Of a stretch of DNA of 64,000 bases, positions 27,315 through 36,857 are shown one piece after another. The translations under genes were made by a program, and so were the position numbers. The notes beneath the pieces are model-generated. The model was given only the letters and a program-made list of their open reading frames with translations. It made no database searches and had not been told where the DNA came from. Position 1 is the first letter of the stretch. Each line of letters starts with the position of its first letter. Source of the DNA: Segetibacter sp. (GTDB taxonomy: Bacteria; Bacteroidota; Bacteroidia; Chitinophagales; Chitinophagaceae); NCBI GenBank assembly GCA_028288485.1, contig JAQBNO010000034.1, positions 1 through 64,000 on the forward strand. Direction: 5' to 3'.

Positions 27315-27400
27315 TCGGAATCATTTTTCCGCAGAGTTTATTTTTGGTGGTGTCGGGCTATAGAATACGCATTAAACTTCGTTGTCCGAAGGGGCTGCTT

Positions 27401-27418
27401 GATGTCACTCGCATGTAC
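27401..27418 (-). repeat. Short interspersed repeat fragment
   Basis: The complement reads GTACATGCGAGTGACATC, the front motif of the GACATCACC repeat type. It lies in the gap between the M23 and MerR genes. Confidence 0.45.
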
Positions 27419-27591
27419 AGCAACCCTGCATTTGTCGCTTACGTAATTATTTTCTGAACGTATACGAGCACGAGAACCTTGGCCCGAAGTAGAAAGCCGG
27501 CTTTGGGTATGTACTACCTATTAACTAACCTTTTATCCACCGTTAGTGAACACTTAGCAAAAAAAGCGGCTCCATTCATTACTTTTACAAC

Positions 27592-28812
27592 ATGCGGCAG
27601 TTAGACCTTTTCGGCTCACTTTTCGACCCAACACCCCAGGAAGATAAACCAGGGGAAAACCCGGCCGCGCCTGCAAAAGAAGAAAAGGTTGCTGAAACCG
27701 AAGAAACTAAAGAAAGAACCTCGGCCTTATCGGGATTTGCTGCTTCAATGATGGGAGCAAATAAGCTAAAGAAGCCAACCGATCTTCTTACTACAATAGA
27801 CGCGGGTAAAAAAAGTGAAAATACACCACGGCAGCCTATTTCACTTTTTGATGGCACACCGGCTCCAACTTCAGATTCGGTACCACCAACCAAAGAAAAT
27901 ATTTCTATTGCCACCTTGCACGAACCGGAAGCAACGTTCAGGGCTGAAGAAGAAGAATTGGCAACACCAACAGAATTACCGGGTGCTGAAATTGAAGTGA
28001 TCGTTCATCAATCTACTACTAACACCACACCCGGTGAACAGCCAACAATTGCGGAACTGGAAATACCAGCAACTGAGCCACAAGTTGCGATTAATTTAGA
28101 TGTAACAGCTACTGAAGAGGAAGAACCATTTGATACAGCGAAGAATGAAGCTGAATTTATTATTGAAAACAACACTTCTTCAACAAAGGAAGAACCATTA
28201 GAAGAAGAGCCGGAAATCGTTGCTTCAGCAGGCAAAAAAGTTATAGAGAAGAAGCCTGTAACCCCAAAACAAAAAAAAATACCGGCACCTGAACTTGAAA
28301 GAACCGGCGCTGTAATTTTTGACGATGGAAAAATTACGGTTAAACTAAAAAACAAGAGTCCTTTCCCGGCACCGATTGTAAAAGTAAAAAGGGAAAAAGT
28401 TGAAAAGCTGCCTCAGAAAAGAGGTCGTAAATCTTTTAAAGAAATTGATGCAGAGGTTGACCTGATTGAAATTCCGGAAGATGAAATATTATTCCAGAAA
28501 CAATATTATCCTATTAGTGAGGTAGCGAAATGGTTTAGGGTAAATACTTCTTTGCTTCGTTTTTGGGAGAATGAATTTGACGTATTAAAACCGCGTAAAA
28601 ACCGGAAAGGAGACCGGTTATTCAGGCCTGAAGATATTAAGAACCTGCAGTTGATCTACCAATTACTTCGCCAACGCAAATACACCATTGAGGGTGCGAA
28701 AGAGTATATTAAAACCAATAAGAAAAAAGCCGATATCCAGCAACAACTTACCACTACTTTACAAAAGTTTAAAAGCTTTTTACTCGACCTGAAAGCGAAT
28801 TTGCAGCCCTAA
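27592..28812 (+). CDS. MerR-type regulator with long acidic N-terminal region
   Basis: 406 aa, much longer than a plain MerR protein (~130 aa). The first ~290 residues are low-complexity, rich in Glu, Pro, Thr and Lys, and probably disordered. The MerR-like winged helix lies at about 300-375: YYPISEVAKWFRVNTSLLRF, then WENEF, GDRLFRPEDIKNL and the second wing QRKYTIEGAKEYI. A short helix follows. Such long MerR-like proteins are typical of Bacteroidota; their target is unknown. The start MRQLDLFGSLF is retained because of its hydrophobic motif right at the N-terminus. Codon use does not differ visibly from its neighbours. Confidence 0.85.
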   Translation: MRQLDLFGSLFDPTPQEDKPGENPAAPAKEEKVAETEETKERTSALSGFAASMMGANKLKKPTDLLTTIDAGKKSENTPRQPISLFDGTPAPTSDSVPPTKENISIATLHEPEATFRAEEEELATPTELPGAEIEVIVHQSTTNTTPGEQPTIAELEIPATEPQVAINLDVTATEEEEPFDTAKNEAEFIIENNTSSTKEEPLEEEPEIVASAGKKVIEKKPVTPKQKKIPAPELERTGAVIFDDGKITVKLKNKSPFPAPIVKVKREKVEKLPQKRGRKSFKEIDAEVDLIEIPEDEILFQKQYYPISEVAKWFRVNTSLLRFWENEFDVLKPRKNRKGDRLFRPEDIKNLQLIYQLLRQRKYTIEGAKEYIKTNKKKADIQQQLTTTLQKFKSFLLDLKANLQP

Positions 28813-28850
28813 AAGGTTGACAGATGACGGTTGACAGATGGCAATGACGG
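28813..28850 (+). repeat. Simple tract of TGACGGTTGACAGATG units
   Basis: Directly behind the MerR-type stop codon: GGTTGACAGATGACGGTTGA, then CAGATGGCAATGACGGG. A short degenerate tandem repeat of unknown role. Confidence 0.4.
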
Positions 28851-28921
28851 GCATAACCCAGATGACGGAAAGAGTTTTGGCAGGTGGTATAATCCGCAAA
28901 ACGGCCGGACTTAGATTTTCA

Positions 28922-29004
28922 GTACAAGAGTGCGACCCTTCGACGAGCTCAGGGTAAACCGCCACGCTGAATAATGCGTTACAGTACAAGCGAGCGTGGC
29001 AACG
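28922..29004 (-). repeat. 85-bp interspersed element, copy 1 (inverted)
   Basis: On the minus strand it reads CGTTGCCACGCTCGCTTGTA, a 20-30-base spacer, GTGGCGGTTTACCCTGAGC and TCGTCGAAGGGTCGCACTC, ending in CTTGTAC. The same order of blocks occurs at 31211-31292, 40639-40726 and 50278-50364 in the opposite orientation. Confidence 0.75.
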
Positions 29005-29059
29005 GCTGCCAAATTAATAATCAAACGATGGCTACCAAATGGTCCTGCAATTTCTTCTT

Positions 29060-29884
29060 TTATTGAACCACTGAATATATCTCCAGTTGCCCGTCTTTTG
29101 TAAGACAATAGATTTTGCTTCCGTTAAAGTTGATCTTTGTAAACCTGTCCTGGTCGGTGAAAGGTTTAAACGAGAATTGTTGAAGCGTTGCTGGTTTGTA
29201 TAATAAAATACGACTACTATCTCTCGCAGTGATCGTATTCTTGTCAATTACCTGCAAGTCGGATAATTGCAACATGGCGAAATTATTCTTTTTGCCACCG
29301 TAATAATCAAAAACAAATAATCCTTGCCTGGCATCGTATAAATACAATTGACCATCACGGTCATACAAATTAGTAGGTGATGGAACAGCGTCAAAAACCT
29401 GCCTGAAGTCCGTTGACTCTAACAATAGGTTCCCGTTATCATCAATCTTTTTAAGTTTGCTATCCAGCTCGTCGTACAGCCAGATGTTATTATCATAACT
29501 GCTGGTGACGGCAGTTACCTGTAAGATATTCTGCTTACGTAGGTCGATTGTGTTTCGAACATTTAACAACCGGTCGAGTACCGCTACGGTAGCAAAATCC
29601 TTGTAATACACCAACACTTTCAGGGGATTGGTGGCATCTACAGAATAAATCTTTCCAAATCTTCTTACGTCGTTGAAAACTGCAATAGAATCTCCTTTGC
29701 TGTTAACTTTTTTTACCTGGTTAGTGCCAGTAAGCAGGTAGATGTTACCCAGGTTATCGGTTGTAAAATCTGCAATTGGTTGTTCAAATTTTTGTACTAA
29801 TGAAACTTTCAGCAAACTATCCGTTTGACTATAAGCAGCCATAGAAAGCAGGCAATATGTTAATATCGAAATAATTTTTTTCAA
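29060..29884 (-). CDS. Exported beta-propeller-like protein of unknown function
   Basis: 274 aa with a signal peptide (MKKIISILTYCLLSMAAYS). The mature part consists of repeated units such as DNLGNIYLLTG, SYDNNIWLYDE and LYDRDGQLYLYD. These are the strand patterns of NHL/WD-like propeller blades, about five of them. No enzyme motif is seen. It ends close to an interspersed element and starts 3 bases behind the LpxH-like gene's stop, so the two are probably co-transcribed. A link to cell-envelope synthesis is suggested only by that neighbour. Confidence 0.75.
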   Translation of the reverse strand: MKKIISILTYCLLSMAAYSQTDSLLKVSLVQKFEQPIADFTTDNLGNIYLLTGTNQVKKVNSKGDSIAVFNDVRRFGKIYSVDATNPLKVLVYYKDFATVAVLDRLLNVRNTIDLRKQNILQVTAVTSSYDNNIWLYDELDSKLKKIDDNGNLLLESTDFRQVFDAVPSPTNLYDRDGQLYLYDARQGLFVFDYYGGKKNNFAMLQLSDLQVIDKNTITARDSSRILLYKPATLQQFSFKPFTDQDRFTKINFNGSKIYCLTKDGQLEIYSVVQ

Positions 29885-29887
29885 TGA

Positions 29888-30643
29888 TCAGCAGAACTTT
29901 TTTAATTGCGTTTCCTTTCCATCAAACTCTGCGTAGGTGAAGTGCTTGATCCAATCGCCAAGGTTAATGTAGTGGCTTTTGTCAGTCAATTTTATGTCTC
30001 GCGGCAAATGCCGGTGACCGAAAATGAAATAATCATAATGTTCTTTAGCTAACATCTGCCTCGAGAAAATGATCAGCCATTCATTATCTTCTCCAAGGAA
30101 AACGTCATCTGCTGTACCTGTTTTTCTCCGGCTCTTCTGGCTGAAAAAGTTAGCAAGGCCAATCCCCCAGGATGGATGCAAAAGAGCAAACATCATTTGT
30201 GACAGCCTGTTTCGAAAAACGCTTTTTAATAATTTATAACCATGGTCCTCGGGGCCTAAACCATCGCCATGACCTATATAAAACTTTTTCCGATTCCACT
30301 CAAAAGTTTTAGGTTCAAAATAAACGAGGATGTTCAATTCCTTTTCAAAATAACCGCGCATCCACATATCGTGATTTCCAACAAAGAAATGAACAGGAAT
30401 ACCGCTATCAGTAATTTCTGCAAGTTTACCAAGCAATCGCACATATCCTTTCGGCGTTACATGCTTGTATTCGAACCAGAAATCAAACATATCGCCAACA
30501 ATAAAAACGGCAGCGGCTGTAGACCTTATAGACTCTAAAAATGCAACAATTATTTTCTCTCGTTGTAAACTTGCGGCATGATCAGGGGCACCAAGATGAA
30601 AGTCGGATAAGAAGTAAACTTTTTTACCTGCTGGTACTTGCAT
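29888..30643 (-). CDS. UDP-2,3-diacylglucosamine diphosphatase-like phosphoesterase (LpxH)
   Basis: 251 aa. All metallophosphoesterase motifs are present in order: SDFHLG (~14-19), VGDMFDFW (~49-56), VGNHDMW (~88-94), GHGDGLG (~122-128) and FGHRH (~213-217). Length and motif spacing fit LpxH-type enzymes, which split UDP-2,3-diacylglucosamine into lipid X and UMP at the inner membrane. It is likely co-transcribed with the gamma-glutamylcyclotransferase-like gene upstream (3-base gap) and the propeller protein downstream. Another metallophosphoesterase role cannot be excluded. Confidence 0.85.
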   Translation of the reverse strand: MQVPAGKKVYFLSDFHLGAPDHAASLQREKIIVAFLESIRSTAAAVFIVGDMFDFWFEYKHVTPKGYVRLLGKLAEITDSGIPVHFFVGNHDMWMRGYFEKELNILVYFEPKTFEWNRKKFYIGHGDGLGPEDHGYKLLKSVFRNRLSQMMFALLHPSWGIGLANFFSQKSRRKTGTADDVFLGEDNEWLIIFSRQMLAKEHYDYFIFGHRHLPRDIKLTDKSHYINLGDWIKHFTYAEFDGKETQLKKFC

Positions 30644-30646
30644 GCT

Positions 30647-31075
30647 CTAAAATTTACTTTTATGCAAGATAAAATCCATAATATCTCCTGAAGCTATTAT
30701 AGGTTGATCTTCTATAATTCCATTATACCAATAAATCCATGCGGTAGCTTGTTGACCATTATAAAAAATCTCAGCCAGTTCCCTATTAAATAATTTCGGT
30801 TCTCCTTCTTCAGGATTTACTCCTTCATAAGCATCTAGCTGCTCAATTGCCCAGCTAAAGTCGTCGGCATTTTTTAAGTCATACAATTCGCCAACAATAA
30901 AAGCCTCATCCGTAGTAGGTAAGGCAGCCGGGTAACTGCCCAAATCATATAAATGCCCCTTGACCCTGGCCTCACTGATCAACGAAAAATACTTGCTTAT
31001 ATAATCATAAGCAGGGTGATGAAAACCACTTCTTAATGAGCCATAAACAAACAGCCTTGTAATATTGTTCTCCAT
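30647..31075 (-). CDS. Gamma-glutamylcyclotransferase family protein
   Basis: 142 aa, one AIG2/GGCT domain. The substrate-binding loop FVYGSLRSG lies at residues 9-17, GHLYDLGSYPA near 40, and the catalytic Glu region around QLDAYEGV near 78. Family members cyclise gamma-glutamyl groups or act on gamma-glutamylamines; the bacterial ones are mostly uncharacterised. It is the first gene of a tight run with the LpxH-like gene and the propeller protein. Confidence 0.85.
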   Translation of the reverse strand: MENNITRLFVYGSLRSGFHHPAYDYISKYFSLISEARVKGHLYDLGSYPAALPTTDEAFIVGELYDLKNADDFSWAIEQLDAYEGVNPEEGEPKLFNRELAEIFYNGQQATAWIYWYNGIIEDQPIIASGDIMDFILHKSKF

Positions 31076-31396
31076 GCTGATAAAGATATTAAACCAAAGG
31101 GATTAAAAATTAGAAGAGATACAAGAGAGTGGAAAATGTTTCATGCTGTCAACTTGTTCAGTCTTTGAAAGTAGGTTACTTGTGATACCAGCTAATCTTT
31201 TCATGGCGTCATCGTTGCCACGCTCGGTTCACAAGTAGTTTTTCATAGCATCGTGGCAGTTTACCCTAAGCTTGTCGAAGGGTCGCAATTACTTTATCCG
31301 CACATCAATAGCGAACTTTAGTTTTCATTGTCAGGCACGTTAATTACTATAAAAGGCTTAACTGCTCACCATGTTAAGTAACTCCGGGGCCTGAAA
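31076..31396. other. Gap holding an interspersed element
   Basis: No gene. Bases 31211-31292 are a copy of the 85-bp element; similarity to the diverged copy at 56747-56850 continues to about 31312. The rest shows nothing of note. Confidence 0.6.
31211..31292 (+). repeat. 85-bp interspersed element, copy 2
   Basis: ATCGTTGCCACGCTCGGTTC, a spacer, CGTGGCAGTTTACCCTAAGC and TTGTCGAAGGGTCGCAATTA. Block order as in the copies at 28922 (inverted), 40639 and 50278. Confidence 0.75.
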
Positions 31397-32032
31397 TTAT
31401 CCATCTATGAGAAAAACAAAGACTTCTTTTGGTCCATGAACTCCAACAACCAGGGTCTTTTCAATATCAGCTGTACGACTTGGGCCTGTGGCAAGCGTTA
31501 TTAAAGAAGGTAATTTCCCGGCATATTTATCTTTCAAAATTTGTAGTCCTTCCTTTATATCATAGACCAGTTGGCTGGTATATGCAACACAGATATGAAT
31601 GGGTGCGTATACGCTTACCGTTCTGCCGCTTGCCTGTGCTGAACTCATGAGCATACTCCCTGTTCTGGCTATTAATAATTCGCAACCCGTAATACTTGCA
31701 TCGCACGAAGCGACGTCTGTTGCTGTAAAATTATTAAAGCCCCAATTAACCAGCTTTTGCCTAATCACTTTCTCATTGCAATAAATTGATTTCAGCTTTT
31801 TTGCCTCGACCAAATGTTGCAGTTGTTCAGCAAGTTCTCTTTCATCCATGCAAAACGAAAACCTTCCAAGTAAACCGGTAAAATTCTCTGCAAATTCAAT
31901 TTCCAGGTCTTTTGTAGAAGGTTGAAAAACACTTGTATTTCCCTCACTTTGTGGAAAAGGAACAGGCACTGGGTTTGCCAGTGCCTGTCTTATTTTTTTT
32001 AATATATTTTCTTTAGCTGATGAAGCTTTCAT
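31397..32032 (-). CDS. LUD-domain protein (LutC/YkgG type)
   Basis: 211 aa. A helical N-terminal part with SAKENILKKIRQAL is followed by the LUD domain, with SITGCELLIARTGSMLMSS near 128 and the C-terminal ATGPSRTADIEKTLVVGVHG. In lactate-using bacteria the LutC protein works with LutA and LutB in lactate oxidation. Here LutA/LutB are absent and the gene follows ftsH by 9 bases on the same strand, so it is probably co-transcribed with ftsH and its role may differ. Assignment to the domain is firm, the pathway is not. Confidence 0.85.
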   Translation of the reverse strand: MKASSAKENILKKIRQALANPVPVPFPQSEGNTSVFQPSTKDLEIEFAENFTGLLGRFSFCMDERELAEQLQHLVEAKKLKSIYCNEKVIRQKLVNWGFNNFTATDVASCDASITGCELLIARTGSMLMSSAQASGRTVSVYAPIHICVAYTSQLVYDIKEGLQILKDKYAGKLPSLITLATGPSRTADIEKTLVVGVHGPKEVFVFLIDG

Positions 32033-32041
32033 AGTATTTCA

Positions 32042-34111
32042 TTAACCTATGTTACCGGTTATGTCTATCACTGTTTTTTCTGGTGGAGCACTTAATTCCG
32101 TATTTACGTCCTGGTGAACTGCCACATCCAGTAATTTCTTCTCTTCAAAAGGTCTTTTACCGATTAACGCTTCTACATCACTTTGAAACAATACTTCTTT
32201 ATCCAGAAGTTCCTTAGCTAATACTTCTACTTCTCTTTTCTTTTCAGTTAAAAGTTTTTTAGTACTAACATAGGCTTCCGCAATCAGGCCTCTTACTTCC
32301 TCATCAATCATTTTGCCTGTCTCTTCACTGAATGGCTTGGTAAAAGTGTTCTCCTGTGTAGGATCATAATAACTGATATTGCCGATTTTGGCATTCATCC
32401 CGTAAACAGTTACCATTGAATACGCCATTTTGGTGATCTGTTGAAGGTCATTACTTGCACCTGTAGAAATCTTTCCAAAGAAAATTTCTTCCGCTGCACG
32501 TCCACCCAGCGTCATACAGATCTGGTCGAACAACTGGTCTGTATTATATAGGTATTGTTCTTTAGGAGTATACTGAGCATATCCCAAGGCGGCAGTACCG
32601 CGTGGAACAATAGTAACTTTCAGCAAAGGATAAGCATGTTCCAGAAACCATCCGCAAATGGCGTGACCAGCTTCGTGATATGCAATGATTTCCTTTTCTT
32701 CCGGAAGAATAATTTTGTTTCTCTTTTCCAAGCCACCTATTACCCTGTCAATAGCGTCCTGGAAATCACTCATGTCGACAGATTCTTTGTTTTTCCTTGC
32801 TGCAATCAAAGCAGCCTCATTACATACATTCGCAATATCTGCACCGGCAAAGCCAGGTGTTTGCTCAGCAAGTTTATGAATATCTAATGTTTGAGATATC
32901 TTAATTGGTTTAAGGTGAACTTTAAAGATTGCTTCACGTCCTTTAACATCAGGGCGGTCAATAGAAATTTGCCTGTCGAAACGTCCTGGTCTTAATAATG
33001 CGGTATCTAAAACATCGGGGCGGTTAGTTGCTGCAAGAATAATGATGCCGATATCAGTTCCAAAACCGTCCATTTCTACCAGCAATTGGTTGAGGGTATT
33101 TTCTCTTTCGTCGTTGCTCATAATGGCGTTTCTTCCACGAGCACGTCCTATTGCATCTATCTCATCTATAAAAATAATACATGGAGCTTTTTCCCTGGCT
33201 TGTTTAAACAAATCTCTTACGCGACTTGCACCCACACCTACAAACATTTCCACAAAATCACTACCACTTAAACTAAAGAATGGTACCTGTGCTTCACCAG
33301 CCATTGCTTTAGCCAGCAACGTCTTACCTGTTCCGGGAGGCCCCACCAATAAAGCACCTTTTGGAATTTTACCTCCTAAAGCGGTGTACTTTTTAGGGTT
33401 TTTCAGGAAGTCAACTATTTCCATTACTTCCACTTTGGCTTCATCCAAACCTGCAACATCACCAAAGTTTATGTTAACCCGCGTTCCTTTTTCAAATAAA
33501 GTAGCCTTTGATTTGCCAATGTTGAATATACCGCCGGGACCTCCGCCACCACTTGGGCCACCCATTTTACGCATCAGTAATACCCATAAACCAACAAAGA
33601 GTAAGATGGTTACTAAAGTATTGGCTACCGGACCAAACCATTCGCCTTCGTTTGTTACATTTTCAGCAACCTTTTGAATTCCAAGTGGGTTAGCTACCGA
33701 ATCTTTAAAAAACTGGTTTTGACTTGCATTAAAGCTTTCCCAATCAGTTACAGTAAATTCAAAATGCGGACCCTTGCTCGCAGCGGAAGCCTTTTTTATT
33801 TTACTTGCATAAAAAGGTTTGTTCAGGCTTTCCTGTTTTATATAAACCCTCACCAACTCTTTATTTTTTATCAGGTCAAGCTTCTCTACATCTCCTTTTG
33901 AAAGCATTTGCTGCCTGAACTCGAGTTCAGAAGTACGAACAGCGTCGGGAGACATATTGAATAGATTAGCGCTTATTAGTACTATCGCGATAATTGCATA
34001 AATCCAATAGATGCTGAATTTAGGACCTTTGCGCCCTGATTTCTCATCACCTGTGGGTACTCCTGGTATATTTCGAAAATCTTTTTTTATTTTTTTATCG
34101 TCTTGTGCCAT
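32042..34111 (-). CDS. ftsH: ATP-dependent zinc metalloprotease FtsH
   Basis: 689 aa. A transmembrane segment lies near residues 32-50, a periplasmic domain follows, and a second transmembrane segment near 162-180. The AAA domain has Walker A GPPGTGKT at 257-264, Walker [13 protein letters not shown] near 314 and the second region of homology with RPGRFDRQI. The protease domain has HEAGH at 479-483. It degrades unassembled membrane proteins and some regulators as a hexamer. A Gly-rich linker ([11 protein letters not shown]) separates the membrane part from the AAA domain. It lies between rsfS and the LUD gene in one minus-strand run. Confidence 0.97.
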   Translation of the reverse strand: MAQDDKKIKKDFRNIPGVPTGDEKSGRKGPKFSIYWIYAIIAIVLISANLFNMSPDAVRTSELEFRQQMLSKGDVEKLDLIKNKELVRVYIKQESLNKPFYASKIKKASAASKGPHFEFTVTDWESFNASQNQFFKDSVANPLGIQKVAENVTNEGEWFGPVANTLVTILLFVGLWVLLMRKMGGPSGGGGPGGIFNIGKSKATLFEKGTRVNINFGDVAGLDEAKVEVMEIVDFLKNPKKYTALGGKIPKGALLVGPPGTGKTLLAKAMAGEAQVPFFSLSGSDFVEMFVGVGASRVRDLFKQAREKAPCIIFIDEIDAIGRARGRNAIMSNDERENTLNQLLVEMDGFGTDIGIIILAATNRPDVLDTALLRPGRFDRQISIDRPDVKGREAIFKVHLKPIKISQTLDIHKLAEQTPGFAGADIANVCNEAALIAARKNKESVDMSDFQDAIDRVIGGLEKRNKIILPEEKEIIAYHEAGHAICGWFLEHAYPLLKVTIVPRGTAALGYAQYTPKEQYLYNTDQLFDQICMTLGGRAAEEIFFGKISTGASNDLQQITKMAYSMVTVYGMNAKIGNISYYDPTQENTFTKPFSEETGKMIDEEVRGLIAEAYVSTKKLLTEKKREVEVLAKELLDKEVLFQSDVEALIGKRPFEEKKLLDVAVHQDVNTELSAPPEKTVIDITGNIG

Positions 34112-34173
34112 ATTTCTTCATCTCTGTAAGGTAGAAAGTTTCCTTTTTTTATTTTTTCTAATTATAACAGTAG

Positions 34174-34578
34174 TTAGCCTTCGTGCTCTTCCCTTTCGGC
34201 ATCACTCCACATTTCTTCAAGCTGGTAAAACTTCCGGGGTTCGGGCAACATAACGTGTACAACAATATTGACGTAATCAATTAATACCCACTGCAAGGCC
34301 TGGTAGCCTTCGTGCTTGTAGGCCGATTCGTCGCAGTTTTTTTTAACTTCTTCCTCTATAGATTCACCTATTGCCCTTATTTGCTGAGGATTAGACGCTT
34401 CGCAAATAATAAAAAAATCTGCTACTGCTTCGTGAATTTTACGTAAGTCAAGCGAAACAATGTTTTCACCTTTCTTTTCCTGGATCGCTTTTATGATGGT
34501 TTTAAAAAGCCTTGAGCTTTTTGTAAGTTTCGACGCCGTATTTTTTTTGCGTGTCGTTAATAATGAAAGTGGTTCCAA
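34174..34578 (-). CDS. rsfS: Ribosomal silencing factor RsfS
   Basis: 134 aa. The core from about residue 24 on (FKTIIKAIQEKKGENIVSLD, then DFFIICEA and the conserved HEGYQALQWVLIDY) is the RsfS/DUF143 fold. It binds ribosomal protein uL14 and blocks subunit joining in starvation. The N-terminal ~22 residues look like an extension. A start further in is possible, but none of the in-frame candidates is better. It precedes ftsH by 62 bases on the same strand, a pairing frequent in Bacteroidota. Confidence 0.92.
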   Translation of the reverse strand: MEPLSLLTTRKKNTASKLTKSSRLFKTIIKAIQEKKGENIVSLDLRKIHEAVADFFIICEASNPQQIRAIGESIEEEVKKNCDESAYKHEGYQALQWVLIDYVNIVVHVMLPEPRKFYQLEEMWSDAEREEHEG

Positions 34579-34719
34579 TAAATGTATTCTTTAAATTAAT
34601 GATTTCTGTTTATTACGTTTTTATATAACGTTAAAACGGGTACTTAAGTTGTTACGCAGGTTTCAGGTTGGGGTTAATATTTTGCCTATTATCTTTTAAC
34701 CGAAAAAACGCTTTGATTA

Positions 34720-34727
34720 TATCTTTG
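34720..34727 (+). promoter_or_regulatory. Putative -7 element for birA
   Basis: TATCTTTG, a TAnnTTTG match 17 bases before the TTG start of birA. The -33 region (about 34696) is TTAA rather than TTTG. Confidence 0.4.
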
Positions 34728-34744
34728 TCAAAAATACAGATTCT

Positions 34745-35506
34745 TTGCGACCTGAAAACCCTATCGGTGTTCCGTTTAATGAATTAAGTGAAGTAGATAG
34801 CTCCAACAACTATGCCATGCGGCAGGTGCAAGCCCAAATGGCAGGTCATGGTGCAACGTGGTTTGCAAGGTATCAAAATGCAGGAAAAGGCCAACGTGGA
34901 AAGCCATGGGATGCAGAACCCGGACAAAATATTATGATGAGTTCTGTGGTGGAACCGGGTCTTCTTCCAATTGAAAATCAATTTCTTTTAAATATGATGG
35001 TAGCCCTTTCGTGCTACGATTTTTTTAATAAGTATACAAAATCTGACACCTGCATAAAGTGGCCTAACGATATTTACTGGAAAGACAGAAAGGCAGGCGG
35101 CATCCTGATTGAAAACGTTTTAAAGGGCAAGGAATGGCGATTTTCTATCGTAGGAATAGGACTAAATATTAACCAAACTTTGTTTTCTGCTAACCTCCCA
35201 AACCCGGTTTCTTTAAAGCAAATAACTGGAATGACCTTTAATGTAGTTGATTTGGCAAAACAACTTTGTGACTGCCTGAACCAGCGCTGGAGGCAGCTAC
35301 AAAGTGGTGAATACCAAAAATTGATGGATGAATACATAAGCCGTCTGTACAAACTGCAGCAAATTGTTACTCTTAGAAAGCAGACTAAAGTATTTGAAGC
35401 AACAATTACCGGTATCAATGATCGTGGTGAACTTTTAACCGATTCGCCCGAATATTCAACTCTTGCCCACGGGTCGGTAGAATGGATCTTACCTCAGTTA
35501 AAGTGA
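34745..35506 (+). CDS. birA: Biotin--[acetyl-CoA carboxylase] ligase
   Basis: 253 aa from a TTG start. The catalytic domain has SSNNYAM (~18-24), the biotinyl-AMP loop NAGKGQRGKPW near 41-51, KWPNDIYWKDRKAGGILIEN near 98-117 and the C-terminal SH3-like domain. There is no N-terminal winged helix, so it is a monofunctional (class I) enzyme that does not act as a biotin repressor. It attaches biotin to carboxylase carrier proteins. The -7-like element 17 bases upstream fits a short-leader transcript. Its last 13 bases overlap the 3' end of the convergent small gene. Confidence 0.93.
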   Translation: MRPENPIGVPFNELSEVDSSNNYAMRQVQAQMAGHGATWFARYQNAGKGQRGKPWDAEPGQNIMMSSVVEPGLLPIENQFLLNMMVALSCYDFFNKYTKSDTCIKWPNDIYWKDRKAGGILIENVLKGKEWRFSIVGIGLNINQTLFSANLPNPVSLKQITGMTFNVVDLAKQLCDCLNQRWRQLQSGEYQKLMDEYISRLYKLQQIVTLRKQTKVFEATITGINDRGELLTDSPEYSTLAHGSVEWILPQLK

Positions 35507-35814
35507 ATCTCAGCCAGTATTGACACATCTCTTTCCTTCAACCTTGCATCTATTTCAAAACTATTATTTTCGTAACCTTTGTTAAAAGTTTCCAGAAGAT
35601 ATAATAAGATAAAACGAAAAACACCGAGTTCAAGATATTGCTTTACGTGTGCTACTTCGTGTCGTACCCATCGCTTATTTCTTAAAAATTCCTCTTTAGT
35701 GGAATTGTGTAAATGAATGGTTTTTCCAACAACCATTGCCATCGTTTCACTGTCTAATTGCCTTGCTGCAATTTTCGCCAACCACGAATTTTCTTTAATT
35801 TTTACCTTTGTCAT
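35494..35814 (-). CDS. Small DUF4157-like protein with HExxH motif
   Basis: 106 aa from MTKVKIKEN at 35814; starts at 35826 and 35823 are also in frame. The core has HEVAHVKQYLELG near residue 49, an HExxH zinc-binding pattern as in DUF4157 (the domain often found as a cargo or core part of extracellular contractile systems). Here it is free-standing and very small. GKTIHLHNSTKEEFLRN before it resembles the strand-turn that precedes the motif in that family. No signal peptide. Protease activity is possible but unproven. Convergent with birA, overlapping it by 13 bases. Confidence 0.75.
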   Translation of the reverse strand: MTKVKIKENSWLAKIAARQLDSETMAMVVGKTIHLHNSTKEEFLRNKRWVRHEVAHVKQYLELGVFRFILLYLLETFNKGYENNSFEIDARLKERDVSILAEIHFN

Positions 35815-35950
35815 AGTTAGCATCATTAAATTTTAAACACGATACATGACCGAAAGGGGGAAAACGAATGTATGGGTAATATTTCTGCTATAACTACTTC
35901 TTAAAATATTTTAATAAATTATAATTTTTATTTTTTTCAATAGAATTATA

Positions 35951-36415
35951 TTACTTTTCCCAGGCATCTAAAACTTGCTGCGTTTGATTTTTCGTGTCGG
36001 GTTTAGTTATAATTTTTTTTATATTTCCTTCTTCATCAATTAAAAAAGTTGTTCGGATTGTTCCCATAGAAGTATTACCCATAAAGTTTTTTTCACCCCA
36101 AACCTCGTATTGTTCCACTATCTTTTTTTCCTCGTCGGCAATTAAAGGGAAAGGCAGTTGAAACTTATCTTCAAATTTTTTATGGCTCTTTACGCTGTCG
36201 GTACTTACTCCAATTACCTGGAAACCTTTATTAATTAAGTCATGATAATTATCTCGCAAGTTGCATGCTTGTGCTGTACAACCAGGTGTGTCGTCTTTCG
36301 GATAGAAGTATAAAACGACTTTTTTTCCTTTAAAATCGCTTAACGATATTTCATTTCCATTCTGGTCGACGCCTTTAAAATCCGGAGCTTTGTTTCCTTC
36401 TTGAAGTTCTGACAT
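35951..36415 (-). CDS. bcp: Thioredoxin-dependent peroxiredoxin (Bcp/PrxQ)
   Basis: 154 aa, normal for the family. YPKDDTPGCTAQACNLRD gives the peroxidatic Cys46 in the TxxC context and a second Cys at 51, the atypical two-cysteine PrxQ arrangement. A downstream IRTTFLIDEEG segment fits the thioredoxin-like fold. It reduces hydrogen peroxide and organic hydroperoxides in the cytosol using thioredoxin. Single gene between birA's convergent neighbour and a 442-bp gap. Confidence 0.95.
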   Translation of the reverse strand: MSELQEGNKAPDFKGVDQNGNEISLSDFKGKKVVLYFYPKDDTPGCTAQACNLRDNYHDLINKGFQVIGVSTDSVKSHKKFEDKFQLPFPLIADEEKKIVEQYEVWGEKNFMGNTSMGTIRTTFLIDEEGNIKKIITKPDTKNQTQQVLDAWEK

Positions 36416-36857
36416 AATTTTAGGTTCGCTTTTTTAAGATTATAACAATAATTGCGCTAACAATTTTCAGGCAACAAAGTTTATAAATGCTCGTAATTAC
36501 TACAACTTTCCTTTACGGTTTTGCAGAAGTACGGTAAAAACAAAATTTTGGAGAATTTATTTTTGGTAGCAAGCAATAGCATAAAACTAAACATTGTTGT
36601 GTCACTCACTGCAACTGCAAATCTCTTTTGTATCTTATTTGAATAGTCGCCGGTGCGATAAAAAAATGCAATTGCTGAAGTTTATACTTAATAATAGGTT
36701 TTAACTGTTCGTATATAACTGCCAAATGTTTCAAGTTTTATAAAAAGCAGCTTTGAAAAGATGTAGCACAAGGGAGTGACACAACCGGGGATGCCATAAG
36801 TACCAATGCTGGCTAGAAAAAATACTTAAGGTAAATATAACCTTAGTTCGACGGCAC
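36416..36857. other. 442-bp gap with two repeat fragments
   Basis: No gene. At 36592-36611 the complement reads AGTGAGTGACACAACAATG, and at 36767-36787 is CACAAGGGAGTGACACAACC. Both are members of the short GAGTGACACAAC motif group. The rest is AT-rich without other recognised signal. Confidence 0.55.

Noticed and set aside
33042-33677. 211-codon frame opposite ftsH
   Set aside because: Antisense shadow of the FtsH AAA domain; no family likeness and no start signals.
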